The notes beneath the pieces are model-generated. The model saw nothing but the letters and a program-made list of their open reading frames with translations, had not been told where the DNA came from and did no database searches. A program made the position numbers and the translations under genes. Of a stretch of DNA of 64,000 bases, positions 53,754 to 61,981 are shown in pieces; position 1 is the first letter of the stretch; the number at the start of each line of letters is the position of its first letter. The stretch comes from Mangrovimonas yunxiaonensis (GTDB lineage Bacteria; Bacteroidota; Bacteroidia; Flavobacteriales; Flavobacteriaceae). Where the stretch lies: contig NZ_JPFK01000002.1 in assembly GCF_000733475.1 (NCBI RefSeq), forward strand, positions 199,501 to 263,500, written 5' to 3'.

Positions 53754-54341
53754 ATGAAAAAAATAAGTTTTTTAACCCTAGCACTAGCCTTTACATTGGC
53801 TGCTTGTAAAAAAGAGAAAAAACAAGAAACCCCTGCTTCTGCAGATGTTCAAGAACAAGTAGAAGAAGTTAAAGAGGTTAAAGAAGAAATCAAAAAAATT
53901 AAAGTAGCCTTAGCGGCCAAAAGTGGCAGCGATGTTACGGGCAATGCCGTTTTTACCGATGAGAATGGCACAGTTACCATGGTTGCTGTTTTTGAGGGCC
54001 TTACCGAAGGAGAACACGCCATTCACTTGCACGAAAAAGCAGATTGCTCTGCAGACGATGGTACATCAACAGGTGGACACTGGAACCCAACCGCACAACC
54101 GCATGGCAAATGGGGCGATGCACAAGGGTACCACAAAGGCGACATTGGTAACTTTAATGCCGATGCCAATGGCAATGGTACCATAACCTTTAAAACCAAC
54201 GAATGGTGTATTGGTTGTGGAGACCCTAATAAAGATATTTTAGGAAAAGCCGTAATTGTACACCAAGGTGTAGACGACTTTACCAGCCAACCAACAGGTG
54301 CTGCCGGAGGGCGTGTAAGCTGTGGTGGTATTATAGAATAA
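53754..54341 (+). CDS. sodC: Cu/Zn superoxide dismutase family lipoprotein
   Basis: A 195-residue exported protein: lipobox in LALAFTLAACKK with Cys18, a charged linker (EQVEEVKEVKEEIKKIK), then the SOD domain with HAIHLHEKADC, GGHWNPTAQPHGK and YHKGDIGNF carrying the copper and zinc histidines and VIVHQGVDDFTSQPTGAAGG with the last copper histidine; the active-site Arg position and the disulphide cysteine (CGGIIE, C-terminal) look intact. It would remove superoxide outside the cytoplasmic membrane. A TATCTTTC (53720-53727) may be the -7 element. It is divergent from hemN. Confidence 0.92.
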   Translation: MKKISFLTLALAFTLAACKKEKKQETPASADVQEQVEEVKEVKEEIKKIKVALAAKSGSDVTGNAVFTDENGTVTMVAVFEGLTEGEHAIHLHEKADCSADDGTSTGGHWNPTAQPHGKWGDAQGYHKGDIGNFNADANGNGTITFKTNEWCIGCGDPNKDILGKAVIVHQGVDDFTSQPTGAAGGRVSCGGIIE

Positions 54342-54364
54342 TTAGCATTTGTAATATTAACATT

Positions 54365-54393
54365 AAAAAGTCTCATAAAATGAGACTTTTTTT
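54365..54393 (+). terminator. Terminator of sodC
   Basis: AAAAAGTCTCAT (54365-54376) and ATGAGACTTTTT (54380-54391) form a perfect 12-bp stem with loop AAA, followed by more Ts. Confidence 0.88.
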
Positions 54394-54445
54394 GTGACCA
54401 AACTTTAAAATGAGGTCTTAAATATAAAACTTAAAGTCTATATTA

Positions 54446-54589
54446 ATGCCCCTTTTATTGTTTTACAAACTGCTTATCGGAATTCAAATCATTACAATAT
54501 TGGTGTTGTTAGTCTTAACTTTTATAACTTGGAGAAACTACAGAAAATCCAAGAAAAGTTATTTAAAAAACAGCCAACATAAGCTCTAA
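54446..54589 (+). CDS. Possible small membrane protein (47 residues)
   Basis: An ORF too short for usual cut-offs, beginning ATG at 54446. It encodes MPLLLFYKLLIGIQIITILV, followed by LLVLTFITWRNYRKSKKSY, a single hydrophobic helix and a basic tail, the common layout of small inner-membrane proteins. It lies between the sodC terminator and the LETM1-like gene, in a region with few other candidates. No family was recognised and no promoter is clear, so it could be chance. Confidence 0.45.
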   Translation: MPLLLFYKLLIGIQIITILVLLVLTFITWRNYRKSKKSYLKNSQHKL

Positions 54590-54690
54590 GTCTGCTTTAG
54601 CTTAAAAGCTTTAACATTAGGTTATTTTTTTTACCAAACCATGTAAAATTCTAAATTTACCTATATTTACATATCAATTGTTTAAAGCTT

Positions 54691-55869
54691 ATGAATCCTT
54701 CGGCAAATGGCTGGATTAAAAAACTTTTAAAACTCGACAACGAAAGTGCTGTATGGTTAAACAGCGACTCCGAAAAGTTTTACAATAGGTTACGCCATGT
54801 TGGCTTTATTTACGGTAGTAACATTAACACCCTAAAACCCGGGTTAAGCGAAGACACGCTTTCTGAAGAGGAAATTTGCAAAATAAACTTCCTGCTTGCT
54901 TTAAAATTTTGCTACGATGAGTTTTCGGGGGAGCATCCCGATTTTATTAAGAGTGTTATTGCGTTTTACACTCAAATAAACGCCCATAAACCCTCTGTTT
55001 TTTCGGAGTTTTTAGGCGAAAAGAAAACATCTTCCCTCCTTGAGAAAATCATTCATAAACGCATTCAAATAGACGATAATATTATTGAGCGTAGTTTTAA
55101 TTACTTTATAACAAACGCCTTACTTTTTGTTGATGTATTGGCCTATAGGAAATTCTTACAGCACAACCGCATTTCCGAAACGTACATTAAAAACCTTGAA
55201 CTCGCCATAGAAACTACGGTTATTGAGGTGCTAAACATTAAAGAAAAGAAAACAAAGTACGACAAAAGTTTGATTGAACTTGTTGAGCAATCCCTGCGCT
55301 ACAGTACAAACAAAAAGGTTAGCCTTAAAGAAGCTCTGGCTCCCATAACCCTTAGGCTTGAAAAGTATTACATTTTAGATATTGCCTGTATGGCCACATG
55401 GAGCGACTTAAACATTGAACAAAACGAAGTTGATATTTTACAGGATCTGGGCCAGTTGCTAGATCTAGACGACGGCATGATAACAACTGCCATTAACAAC
55501 ATAAAACTGTTTTACAGTGCCCATAAAGATAAAATTGCGCTTTTAAGCTCGAAAAACATTGTAAAAACCTTTTACTCCAACTCCAGTAAAATGGTTAGCA
55601 AGCTTATCTCCAGAAATAGCAAACGCTTACAAAGGGAACTAAAAGAGAGCCAAGAGTTGATGAAATTGCTTAGCCAATCGACTGTTAGGGACTTAACCGA
55701 GGAGGAACAAAAAAAAGTACAAGACCAATTGTTGGATATTTTTAAATCGATTCCTAGTTTGGCTATTTTTATGCTTCCGGGAGGCGCTTTACTTTTACCT
55801 CTGGTTATTAAGTTTATCCCCAGATTATTACCCTCTTCATTTGACGACAATAGAATTGAAGAAGATTAG
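54691..55869 (+). CDS. LETM1-related biofilm-associated protein
   Basis: A 392-residue protein of a flavobacterial family named LETM1-related biofilm-associated protein. It is helical, with a TerB-like middle region (LDIACMATWSDLNIEQNEVD, ILQDLGQLLDLDDG) and near the C-terminus QRELKESQELMKLLSQSTVR and then the LETM1-like segment IPSLAIFMLPGGALLLPLVI, KFIPRLLPSSF. The hydrophobic LETM1 motif suggests peripheral or single-pass membrane association. The biochemical function is unknown. It converges on the LytTR regulator gene with five bases between the stops. Confidence 0.8.
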   Translation: MNPSANGWIKKLLKLDNESAVWLNSDSEKFYNRLRHVGFIYGSNINTLKPGLSEDTLSEEEICKINFLLALKFCYDEFSGEHPDFIKSVIAFYTQINAHKPSVFSEFLGEKKTSSLLEKIIHKRIQIDDNIIERSFNYFITNALLFVDVLAYRKFLQHNRISETYIKNLELAIETTVIEVLNIKEKKTKYDKSLIELVEQSLRYSTNKKVSLKEALAPITLRLEKYYILDIACMATWSDLNIEQNEVDILQDLGQLLDLDDGMITTAINNIKLFYSAHKDKIALLSSKNIVKTFYSNSSKMVSKLISRNSKRLQRELKESQELMKLLSQSTVRDLTEEEQKKVQDQLLDIFKSIPSLAIFMLPGGALLLPLVIKFIPRLLPSSFDDNRIEED

Positions 55870-55874
55870 CCTTT

Positions 55875-56630
55875 TTACGTTAGCCAGTTTTTAAAATCCT
55901 TTACCCGCTCGCGAGCTACAATAATATCCTGTTCGTTATAGTTGTTTAACATGATTTGCAATCGCGAATTGGTATAGCTTACCATATCCTTTATGGCATT
56001 AATGTTTACATAAAACGTACGGTTAACCCGATAAAACTGGTTAGGTTCTAGTTGGGATTCCAACTCTTCTAGGGTATTGTCTATTAAATAGTTTCTCCCT
56101 TCTACTGTGTGCAAGTAAGTGCCCTTTTTCTGGCTAAAAACGCATTCTACATCGCTTACGTTAATCAATTTTAAATGCTGCCCTATTTTTACCGAAAAGC
56201 GTTCTTTATACACTCGCTCAACGGGGTTTACCAAAAGGTTTTTTATTTCTGTAAAATCTAATGAAACCGTTTGTTGTTGGTGGTAATTAGTCTTAAACTT
56301 TGTAATGGCTTGCTGCAGCTCGTCATCATCTATGGGTTTTAACAAATAGTCTATGCTGTTTAATTTAAAAGCCTGCAGGGCGTACTCGTCGTAAGCTGTA
56401 GTAAATATAATGGCCGATGTTACTTTAACGGTTTCGAAAATCTCGAACGAAAGTCCGTCGCTTAATTGGATATCTAAAAAAATAAGCGTCGGGTGCGTGT
56501 TGTGCTGAAACCAATTTATAGCAGCCTCTACCGAATGTAGCATGGTTTGTACTTCTAGTCCGTTTTTTTCCAGCATACGCTGTAACCGTCTTGCCGATGG
56601 TTTTTCGTCTTCTATAATAATAACCTTCAT
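55875..56630 (-). CDS. LytTR-family response regulator
   Basis: A 251-residue regulator: receiver domain with KVIIIEDEKPSARRL, phosphoacceptor Asp about residue 54 in TLIFLDIQLSDG, TTAYDEYALQAF and LLKPIDDDEL, then a LytTR DNA-binding domain (KLINVSDVECVFSQKKGTYL, then NQFYRVNRTFYVNINAI). It is the last gene of a minus-strand group with a LytS-type kinase, a broken 2TM gene and itself, and is the likely partner of the kinase. A dispersed repeat lies between it and the 2TM gene. Confidence 0.93.
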   Translation of the reverse strand: MKVIIIEDEKPSARRLQRMLEKNGLEVQTMLHSVEAAINWFQHNTHPTLIFLDIQLSDGLSFEIFETVKVTSAIIFTTAYDEYALQAFKLNSIDYLLKPIDDDELQQAITKFKTNYHQQQTVSLDFTEIKNLLVNPVERVYKERFSVKIGQHLKLINVSDVECVFSQKKGTYLHTVEGRNYLIDNTLEELESQLEPNQFYRVNRTFYVNINAIKDMVSYTNSRLQIMLNNYNEQDIIVARERVKDFKNWLT

Positions 56631-56660
56631 GTTTTTATAATTGGCTGTTTGTGTTATTTT

Positions 56661-56734
56661 GCGTTAGCGATTGTAGCAAACTACCGTGTAGTGCGGAAAG
56701 CGCGACCTCGAAACGGGTTTCGAGGGAACGCCCA
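56661..56734 (+). repeat. Dispersed flavobacterial intergenic repeat with GC-rich hairpin
   Basis: The segment begins GCGTTAGCGATTGTAGC and continues GCGGAAAGCGCGACC to end GGGAACGCCCAAA. It includes a perfect 9-bp hairpin, CCTCGAAAC / GTTTCGAGG (56706-56725). It resembles a short repeat that I recall scattered in many flavobacterial genomes (forms with GCGTNAGxGAT... GCGGAAAGC...GACC...CGCCCAAA). The resemblance is from memory. Confidence 0.5.
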
Positions 56735-56744
56735 AAAAATTACG

Positions 56745-57055
56745 CTATTGGTTGTTTTTTGCATCTTGCTCCATAAACTGCTTTATTTTACGTGCCTCCC
56801 AGTTTTTTCCCATAATAAAATTGGGGGCATATACGGTTAAAGCATGTATTAAAAGGCCTACGCCCCAAAACATTGCTGTGCTAAAATTTTCCCATTGAAA
56901 AAAGGATTTGCCCGAGGATGTGTAATTGATGTTAACCACCAAAAAAAGGTGTTTACAACAAGGTATACCAAGGCATGCATGTAAAGTCCTTTTAGTTGTT
57001 TTACGCGTTTTCTTGCGCGATTTAAACGTTCTTGCTCTGAAAAATTTGGTGCCAT
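56745..57055 (-). pseudogene. 2TM-domain protein gene split by a one-base frameshift
   Basis: From ATG at 57055 the reading frame encodes MAPNFSEQERLNRARKRVKQ and the first membrane helix LYMHALVYLVVNTF, then leaves frame at a run of seven T's on the coding strand (A-run 56941-56947). The remaining half is readable only in another frame: LVVNINYTSSGKSFFQWENF, FWGVGLLIHALTVYAPNF, ending KIKQFMEQDAKNNQ at 56745. Adding one base to the homopolymer joins them into a protein of about 103 residues with the 2TM-domain layout and sequence. It starts two bases after the kinase stop, and the kinase itself carries a related C-terminal domain. Could be a sequencing error, a true mutation or a variable tract. 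Confidence 0.85.
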
Positions 57056-57057
57056 AA

Positions 57058-58392
57058 CTACTGCCATTTTGAGGTGGTTTCGTTTTCTTTTTTAAGGATT
57101 TCCTGAATTTTTCGCTCCTCCCATGTTTTACCATAACCAAACACGCCAAAGGCATGAAAAACCAGCCCTATGCCCCAACCTAAAGCGGGAAACCAAAACC
57201 AATGAAACTCCCAATACGTTTTGTAATTAATAAAAATTAAAAAGGGAATTACAATGCAATACGAAAGAACATTGCTATAAAACCCTTTAATTTCCTCTAC
57301 ATGTTTTTTGGCTCTGTAGTAAGCGTCCTGTTGCTTTGTTGTTTGTGTTTCCATAATTGAAATTTGTTTTGTTAGCATGGGAATTGCCACGGCAAACCTA
57401 GCTGCTTCTTGATTGATGATTATACTTTTATTGGTTAACAGCCCATAGCGCTGCTTAATGTTACTTAGACCAACACCGCTACTCTTTTTTACAATTTGTT
57501 TGGGCTGTAGGTTGTTTTCAACCACCAGATTTCCATTTTTTTCGTAAATGCGGATGTTTAATGGTCTGGTTTCGGTTACTGTGTTGTGCTTTACCGCGTT
57601 TTCCAACAAGAGCTGTAAGGATAGCGGGACTACTTTACTCTCTGGATTGTTGGCCTTTTGGGGAATGCTAAAAACTATACTGTCTTCAAACCGCATTTTT
57701 AGCAAGGACATGTATACCCTAGCAAAATTTAGTTCCTCATCTACAGCAACCAAATCTTTGTTTTTTTGCTCTAGAACGTAGCGATACACTTTAGAGAGTC
57801 CTGTGGTGAATTTTTGGGCGCTTTTAGGGTTTTCTTCAATTAAACTGTTAAGCACGTTTAAGCTGTTGAACAAAAAATGGGGATCTAATTGGTTTTTTAG
57901 AGCATCGAACTTTGCACTTGCCGTTCCTGCTATTACCTGCTGCTCCTTAATTCTGTTTTGCTGGTATTTGTTGTAAAAATACACCAAATGAAAGATGGCT
58001 ACAATGGTTAATGTAATCCATAAACCAAAGGTGTAGTTGCCAAAACGCTCGTTTGCCACAAATGCCTTAAAGGTTTCGCCATTAAAATAGAGTGCGGTTA
58101 AAGCCCGCAGCACAAACAGTCCTATTAAGGTAATAACACATGATCCCAAAACGCCCACTGCAATGCGCTTAACACTGCTGTTTTCGTTCCAGTGCCGATC
58201 GTTTAAAAACTGAAAATAAAACATGTTGCTGTAGCCTAGTAGAAAGGCATACGCTTGGTAAAACATAAAATTTACCAACAGATCGTTAACCGAATTAAAA
58301 TGAAAACCCTTCCTGGATAGAGAGTTTCCTATTCCAAACACCACCGATCCGATAATAAAGACCACAACGCTATTTTTTATATGTTTTTTCAT
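57058..58392 (-). CDS. LytS-type histidine kinase with C-terminal 2TM domain
   Basis: A 444-residue protein. Four predicted membrane segments in the first 150 residues (VVVFIIGSVVFGIGN, FMFYQAYAFLLGY, VGVLGSCVITLIGLFVLRAL, GLWITLTIVAIFHLVYFY) precede a His_kinase domain with DPHFLFNSLNVLNSLIEEN (phosphoacceptor His near 195), LQLLLENAVKHN and SGVGLSNIKQRYG. After about residue 340 the chain continues into a 2TM domain (AYYRAKKHVEEIKGFYSNVL, then CIVIPFLIFINYKTYWEFHW) joined through QISIMETQ. A second, separate 2TM gene follows, broken by a frameshift. With the LytTR gene it makes a two-component system. Confidence 0.9.
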   Translation of the reverse strand: MKKHIKNSVVVFIIGSVVFGIGNSLSRKGFHFNSVNDLLVNFMFYQAYAFLLGYSNMFYFQFLNDRHWNENSSVKRIAVGVLGSCVITLIGLFVLRALTALYFNGETFKAFVANERFGNYTFGLWITLTIVAIFHLVYFYNKYQQNRIKEQQVIAGTASAKFDALKNQLDPHFLFNSLNVLNSLIEENPKSAQKFTTGLSKVYRYVLEQKNKDLVAVDEELNFARVYMSLLKMRFEDSIVFSIPQKANNPESKVVPLSLQLLLENAVKHNTVTETRPLNIRIYEKNGNLVVENNLQPKQIVKKSSGVGLSNIKQRYGLLTNKSIIINQEAARFAVAIPMLTKQISIMETQTTKQQDAYYRAKKHVEEIKGFYSNVLSYCIVIPFLIFINYKTYWEFHWFWFPALGWGIGLVFHAFGVFGYGKTWEERKIQEILKKENETTSKWQ

Positions 58393-58552
58393 TTTACGGA
58401 CTTAGATGGTACCTAAATGTAACAACTATTTGTTTTTTGATATAATAAAACCGTTCGTTTTTTATTGATAGTACAAATATTTAAAATGTTAAGGGCATTG
58501 CAAAAACACTGTTTCTGAACTGTATTATTTGTACGACGAACTGTTATGCCAT

Positions 58553-58581
58553 AAAAAAAGCCCGGTGTTTTCCGGGCTTTT
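58553..58581 (-). terminator. Terminator of the FKBP gene
   Basis: AAAAGCCCGG (58556-58565) and CCGGGCTTTT (58572-58581) pair, with an A-run on the plus strand that is a T-run on the minus strand, just after the FKBP stop. Confidence 0.85.
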
Positions 58582-58607
58582 AATAGGTATGATATGTAAT
58601 AAGATTG

Positions 58608-59036
58608 TTATTTAATCTCTACCAACTCTAGTTCGAATGTAAGTTCTTGACCAGCTAAAGGGTGATTGCCATCAACAATAATGTGATCGTCGTTTACCTC
58701 GGCAATTCTAAATTGGTGTTCTCTGCCATCTTCTCCTCTAGAAACCAACCCCATGCCTATTTCTGGTGTAATGTCTTCTGGTAATTGGGCTTTGTCTACT
58801 TTATGGAACAATTCCTGCAAGATTTCGCCATAAGCATCTTCTTTTGCAATGTTTACGGTTTTCTTTTCGTTAACTTTCATATCGACAATAGCCTTTTCAA
58901 AACCAGGAATTAACATGCCCTGTCCTAAGGTTGCCTCTAAAGGCTCGCGCTCTAAAGAGCTATCGAATACTTGACCATTACTTAGTTTTCCTGTGTAATG
59001 CACTCTTACCGTATCATTTTCTTTTACTTGACTCAT
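58608..59036 (-). CDS. FKBP-type peptidyl-prolyl isomerase, SlyD-like
   Basis: A 142-residue cytoplasmic isomerase: MSQVKENDTVRVHYTGKLSN, QVFDSSLEREP and GQGMLIPGFEKAIVDMKVNE form the FKBP part, and the insert after NIAKEDAYGEILQELFHKVD is the IF chaperone domain; the chain returns to HPLAGQELTFELELVEI. This is the SlyD/FkpB layout without the histidine-rich nickel tail. It probably helps fold proteins. It is a single gene with its own terminator. Confidence 0.93.
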   Translation of the reverse strand: MSQVKENDTVRVHYTGKLSNGQVFDSSLEREPLEATLGQGMLIPGFEKAIVDMKVNEKKTVNIAKEDAYGEILQELFHKVDKAQLPEDITPEIGMGLVSRGEDGREHQFRIAEVNDDHIIVDGNHPLAGQELTFELELVEIK

Positions 59037-59175
59037 AAACTGTGTGTCTTTGTTAAATTTTAAGTTTGTGCGAAACTATCATTTATAAATTGAACATCAA
59101 TGGTATATGGGAAAAATCTGGTGTAATTAAGATAATCTTAACGTTCATTAACGCTTTGCTTTAATTTTGATAAAA

Positions 59176-59221
59176 ACAAAAAAGTTCTCTTAAGAGAATA
59201 AACTTCCTAAGAGAACTTTTG
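59176..59221 (-). terminator. Terminator downstream of tRNA-Pro (UGG)
   Basis: AAAAGTTCTCTTA (59180-59192) and TAAGAGAACTTTT (59208-59220) form a perfect 13-bp stem; A-rich sequence 59174-59183 is a T-run on the minus strand, where the tRNA ends 13 bases upstream. Confidence 0.75.
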
Positions 59222-59233
59222 TTTTAATTTTTG

Positions 59234-59308
59234 TCGGGGTGGCAGGATTCGAACCTGCGACCTCCTGCTCCCAAAGCAGGCGCGATGACCGGGCTACGCT
59301 ACACCCCG
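59234..59308 (-). tRNA. tRNA-Pro (TGG)
   Basis: On the minus strand: acceptor CGGGGTG pairs with CACCCCG plus discriminator A, T arm GCAGG-TTCGAAT-CCTGC, anticodon stem CCTGC/GCAGG with loop TTTGGGA, anticodon UGG. The CCA end is not encoded. The bases before its 5' end are duplicated upstream (next entry). Confidence 0.94.
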
Positions 59309-59373
59309 AAAAGTGTAAAATTCGTAGTGTAGTTTATCTCGAGCTTGTCGAGAGGCTACACCCCGAAAAGTGT
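59298..59373. repeat. Partial duplication of the tRNA-Pro 5' end with a hairpin insert
   Basis: The 19 bases GCTACACCCCGAAAAGTGT occur at 59298-59316 (the first 11 tRNA bases and its leader) and again at 59355-59373. The 38 bases between contain TCTCGA-GCTTG-TCGAGA (59337-59353), a 6-bp hairpin of the kind seen in dispersed flavobacterial repeats. Confidence 0.7.
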
Positions 59374-59659
59374 GTATTTTTAATTAAATCCCTAAAAAAA
59401 AGCTTTTATAACCATACGTTATTTTAGGCTTAAAAATAGAGGTTGCAAATATAATGCTTTTCTTCAATTAAAAATACTTTTTGTACTTTAAATTAATAAA
59501 ACCTATTCCAGACCTATAAGCTTTCTTTTTTTTACATAAATTCGACATTCAACATCTGGTTGGCTTAATTATTTATTAATAAGTAAACAAGTTTCAACCT
59601 ACCACGGTAAATTTCTTTGTAAATAATTAAATTTGCAGTAAATTGAAAAGACATTACAT
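59309..59659. other. Gene-free region before udk
   Basis: Beyond the duplicated tRNA fragment, the AT-rich sequence 59374-59627 shows no gene-like ORF. A perfect TAAATTTG at 59628-59635 is the probable -7 element of the udk promoter, with a leader of about 18 bases. No TTG lies at the exact -33 position. Confidence 0.5.
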
Positions 59660-60268
59660 ATGCTAATCATTGGGATTGCCGGGGGCACAGGGTGCGGCAA
59701 AACAACCGTTGTTAATCAAATATTGGAGCAACTTCCAGAAGGACAAGTTGGCGTGCTTTCGCAAGATGCTTATTATAAAGACACCTCGCACCTAAGTTAC
59801 GACGAACGTGTAAAAATAAATTTTGACCACCCAAGATCCATCGATTTTGAACTTTTAGAAGCGCATTTAAAAGCACTAAAAAAAGGCAACAATATAAAAC
59901 AACCCGTATATTCGTTTGTAAAACACAACAGGACGGGCGATACCATATTAACAAGCCCCAGAAAAGTAATGATTGTCGAGGGCATTTTAATACTAACAAA
60001 CCCCGAACTGCGAAATATGTTCGATATTAAAATATTTGTTCATGCCGATAGCGACGAAAGGCTCGTGCGTCGCCTAAAACGTGATATTTCCGAACGTGGT
60101 CGGGACATCAACGAAGTGCTAACAAGGTACCAAACAACCTTAAAACCCATGCACCAGCAATTTATTGAGCCCATGAAAGAATATGCCGATATTATTATTC
60201 CAAACAACAAATACAATACCGTTGCTGTTAATATTGTAAAAACAATCATTAACGAACGCTTGGCTTAA
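59660..60268 (+). CDS. udk: Uridine kinase
   Basis: A 202-residue pyrimidine-salvage kinase that phosphorylates uridine and cytidine. P-loop GIAGGTGCGKTTVV at the start, LSQDAYYKDTSHLSYDERVK and NFDHPRSIDFELL near residues 36-62, and VKHNRTGDTI and RRLKRDISERGRDINEVLTR in the lid region. Length and motifs are those of Udk. One base separates it from the divIC-like gene, with which it shares an operon. Confidence 0.95.
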   Translation: MLIIGIAGGTGCGKTTVVNQILEQLPEGQVGVLSQDAYYKDTSHLSYDERVKINFDHPRSIDFELLEAHLKALKKGNNIKQPVYSFVKHNRTGDTILTSPRKVMIVEGILILTNPELRNMFDIKIFVHADSDERLVRRLKRDISERGRDINEVLTRYQTTLKPMHQQFIEPMKEYADIIIPNNKYNTVAVNIVKTIINERLA

Positions 60269-60269
60269 C

Positions 60270-60596
60270 ATGGCAAAACGCAAAACCACATACCTAAAAC
60301 CTTTTAAGAATATTTTTGTCTTAATCCTTATAGGTTTTGCCGTTTGGATGATTTTCCTCGATGCCAATTCCTGGTTAATACATCGCGAATTAAACGCCGA
60401 CATAGAACAACTTAAAGAAGAAAAAAAATACTATCAAAAAGAAATTGTAAAAGACCATAAGGCCATTAAAGAACTCAAAACCGAAGATGGCCTAGAAAAA
60501 CTTGCTCGTGAAAAGTATTACATGAAAAAAAACAACGAGGACATTTTTATTATTGAATATCAAGATAGTATAGCAAAAGCAAAAAATGATGAGTAA
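60270..60596 (+). CDS. FtsB/DivIC-family septum formation protein
   Basis: A 108-residue bitopic protein: a membrane helix (NIFVLILIGFAVWMIFLD) then a coiled coil (ELNADIEQLKEEKKYYQKEI, VKDHKAIKELKTEDGLEKLA) and the conserved REKYYMKKNNEDIFII motif of DivIC/FtsB. It is a division protein of the periplasm-facing FtsQ-FtsL-FtsB group. It overlaps the following mutA by 11 bases. Confidence 0.88.
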   Translation: MAKRKTTYLKPFKNIFVLILIGFAVWMIFLDANSWLIHRELNADIEQLKEEKKYYQKEIVKDHKAIKELKTEDGLEKLAREKYYMKKNNEDIFIIEYQDSIAKAKNDE

Positions 60597-61959
60597 CGCT
60601 CTTTTTAATGATTTTCAAGCGGTTTCCTCCAAAGCATGGAAACAACAAATACAAGCCGATTTAAAAGGCGCCGATTATAACGAAACCCTAGTATGGCAAA
60701 GTCCAGAGGGCATTGATGTTAAACCATTCTATCACGCCGATGAATTTGATGCCCTAGCAACTCCTTCGGCCGAAAAAGCCACTTCATGGAACATTCTAGA
60801 AACGTTTTATGTTGCTAATGCCAGCACCGCAAACAAAAAAGCCTTAGAAGCCCTAACCAAAGGCGCCGAAGCCCTAAACTTTAACATCCCAAATAAAGAT
60901 ACCGCAATACAAACGCTGCTTGAGGGCATTGCTGAAAGCATTCCAATATACATTAGTTTGGAGTTTTTAGATGCCGACTATGTAAAAAGCATTCTGGAAC
61001 ACGCGCCCAACAAAGCACATACCTATATTTATTGCGACATTATTGGACACCTTGCTAAATCTGGTAACTGGTTTAGCACTCTAAACGACGACCACGAAAC
61101 ATGCAACCGCATTGTAAAAGAAACCAACACCCTAAGCATTGATCTGTCTTTATACCAAAATGCCGGTGCAACCATAACCCAACAATTGGCTTACGGTTTG
61201 GCACACTTAAATGAGTACTTCAATCATTTTAATGAAAAGCTAACCGCTCAAGAAAAAGAACAGCTACGCGTGGTGTTTAATGTTGCGGTAGGCACAAACT
61301 ACTTTTTCGAAATTGCCAAATTAAGAGCTTTAAGAAACCTGCACTTTAGCTTAGCAAGCGAGTACGGCTTTAACAACACCTGCCATATCGTTGCCACCCC
61401 AACAAAGCGCAACAAAACCATATACGATTACAACACAAACATGCTGCGTACCACTACAGAGTGTATGAGCGCCATTCTTGGCGGCGCAAATGCTATTTGC
61501 AACAGTCCGTACGATACCATTTTTCATAAAACCAACGAGTTTGGCGATAGGATTTCAAGAAACCAACTGCTAGTATTAAAACACGAAAGCTATTTCGACA
61601 AGGTGAACAACCCCGCAAGCGGCACCTACTACATCGAAAGCCTAACAGATCAATTAAGCGAAAAAGCACTAACACTTTTTAAGGATATTGAAGCCACTGG
61701 TGGATTTTTATCTCAATTAAAAGAAGGTACCATACAAAGAAAATTAAAAGAAAGCGCCCAAAACGAACAAGACCAGTTTAACACAGGCGAAAAAATTCTT
61801 TTAGGCACCAACAAACACCCCAATCCAGAGGATAACATGAAAAACAATTTAGAACTGTATCCTTTTGTAAAGACCAATCCGAGAAAAACCTTAATAGAAC
61901 CTATTATAGAAAAGCGCCTTGCCGAAGCATCCGAGCAAGAACGTTTAAAAAACGAATAA
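60586..61959 (+). CDS. mutA: Methylmalonyl-CoA mutase small subunit
   Basis: A 457-residue protein resembling the catalytic-type barrel of methylmalonyl-CoA mutase but without the C-terminal cobalamin domain motif, as in the MutA subunit. SKAWKQQIQADLKGADYNET and WQSPEGIDVKPFYHADE are the family N-terminus; GTNYFFEIAKLRALRNLHF and AILGGANAICNSPYDTIFHK follow. It forms a heterodimer with MutB for succinyl-CoA/methylmalonyl-CoA interconversion. ATG at 60586 or 60589 both possible. The partner gene mutB starts 800 bases later. Confidence 0.93.
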   Translation: MMSNALFNDFQAVSSKAWKQQIQADLKGADYNETLVWQSPEGIDVKPFYHADEFDALATPSAEKATSWNILETFYVANASTANKKALEALTKGAEALNFNIPNKDTAIQTLLEGIAESIPIYISLEFLDADYVKSILEHAPNKAHTYIYCDIIGHLAKSGNWFSTLNDDHETCNRIVKETNTLSIDLSLYQNAGATITQQLAYGLAHLNEYFNHFNEKLTAQEKEQLRVVFNVAVGTNYFFEIAKLRALRNLHFSLASEYGFNNTCHIVATPTKRNKTIYDYNTNMLRTTTECMSAILGGANAICNSPYDTIFHKTNEFGDRISRNQLLVLKHESYFDKVNNPASGTYYIESLTDQLSEKALTLFKDIEATGGFLSQLKEGTIQRKLKESAQNEQDQFNTGEKILLGTNKHPNPEDNMKNNLELYPFVKTNPRKTLIEPIIEKRLAEASEQERLKNE

Positions 61960-61981
61960 CACTAACCCATAAATTACCATA

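Noticed and set aside
59239-59427. ORF starting MAGFEPATSCSQ
   Set aside because: It is a translation through the complement of tRNA-Pro, a well-known spurious ORF type.
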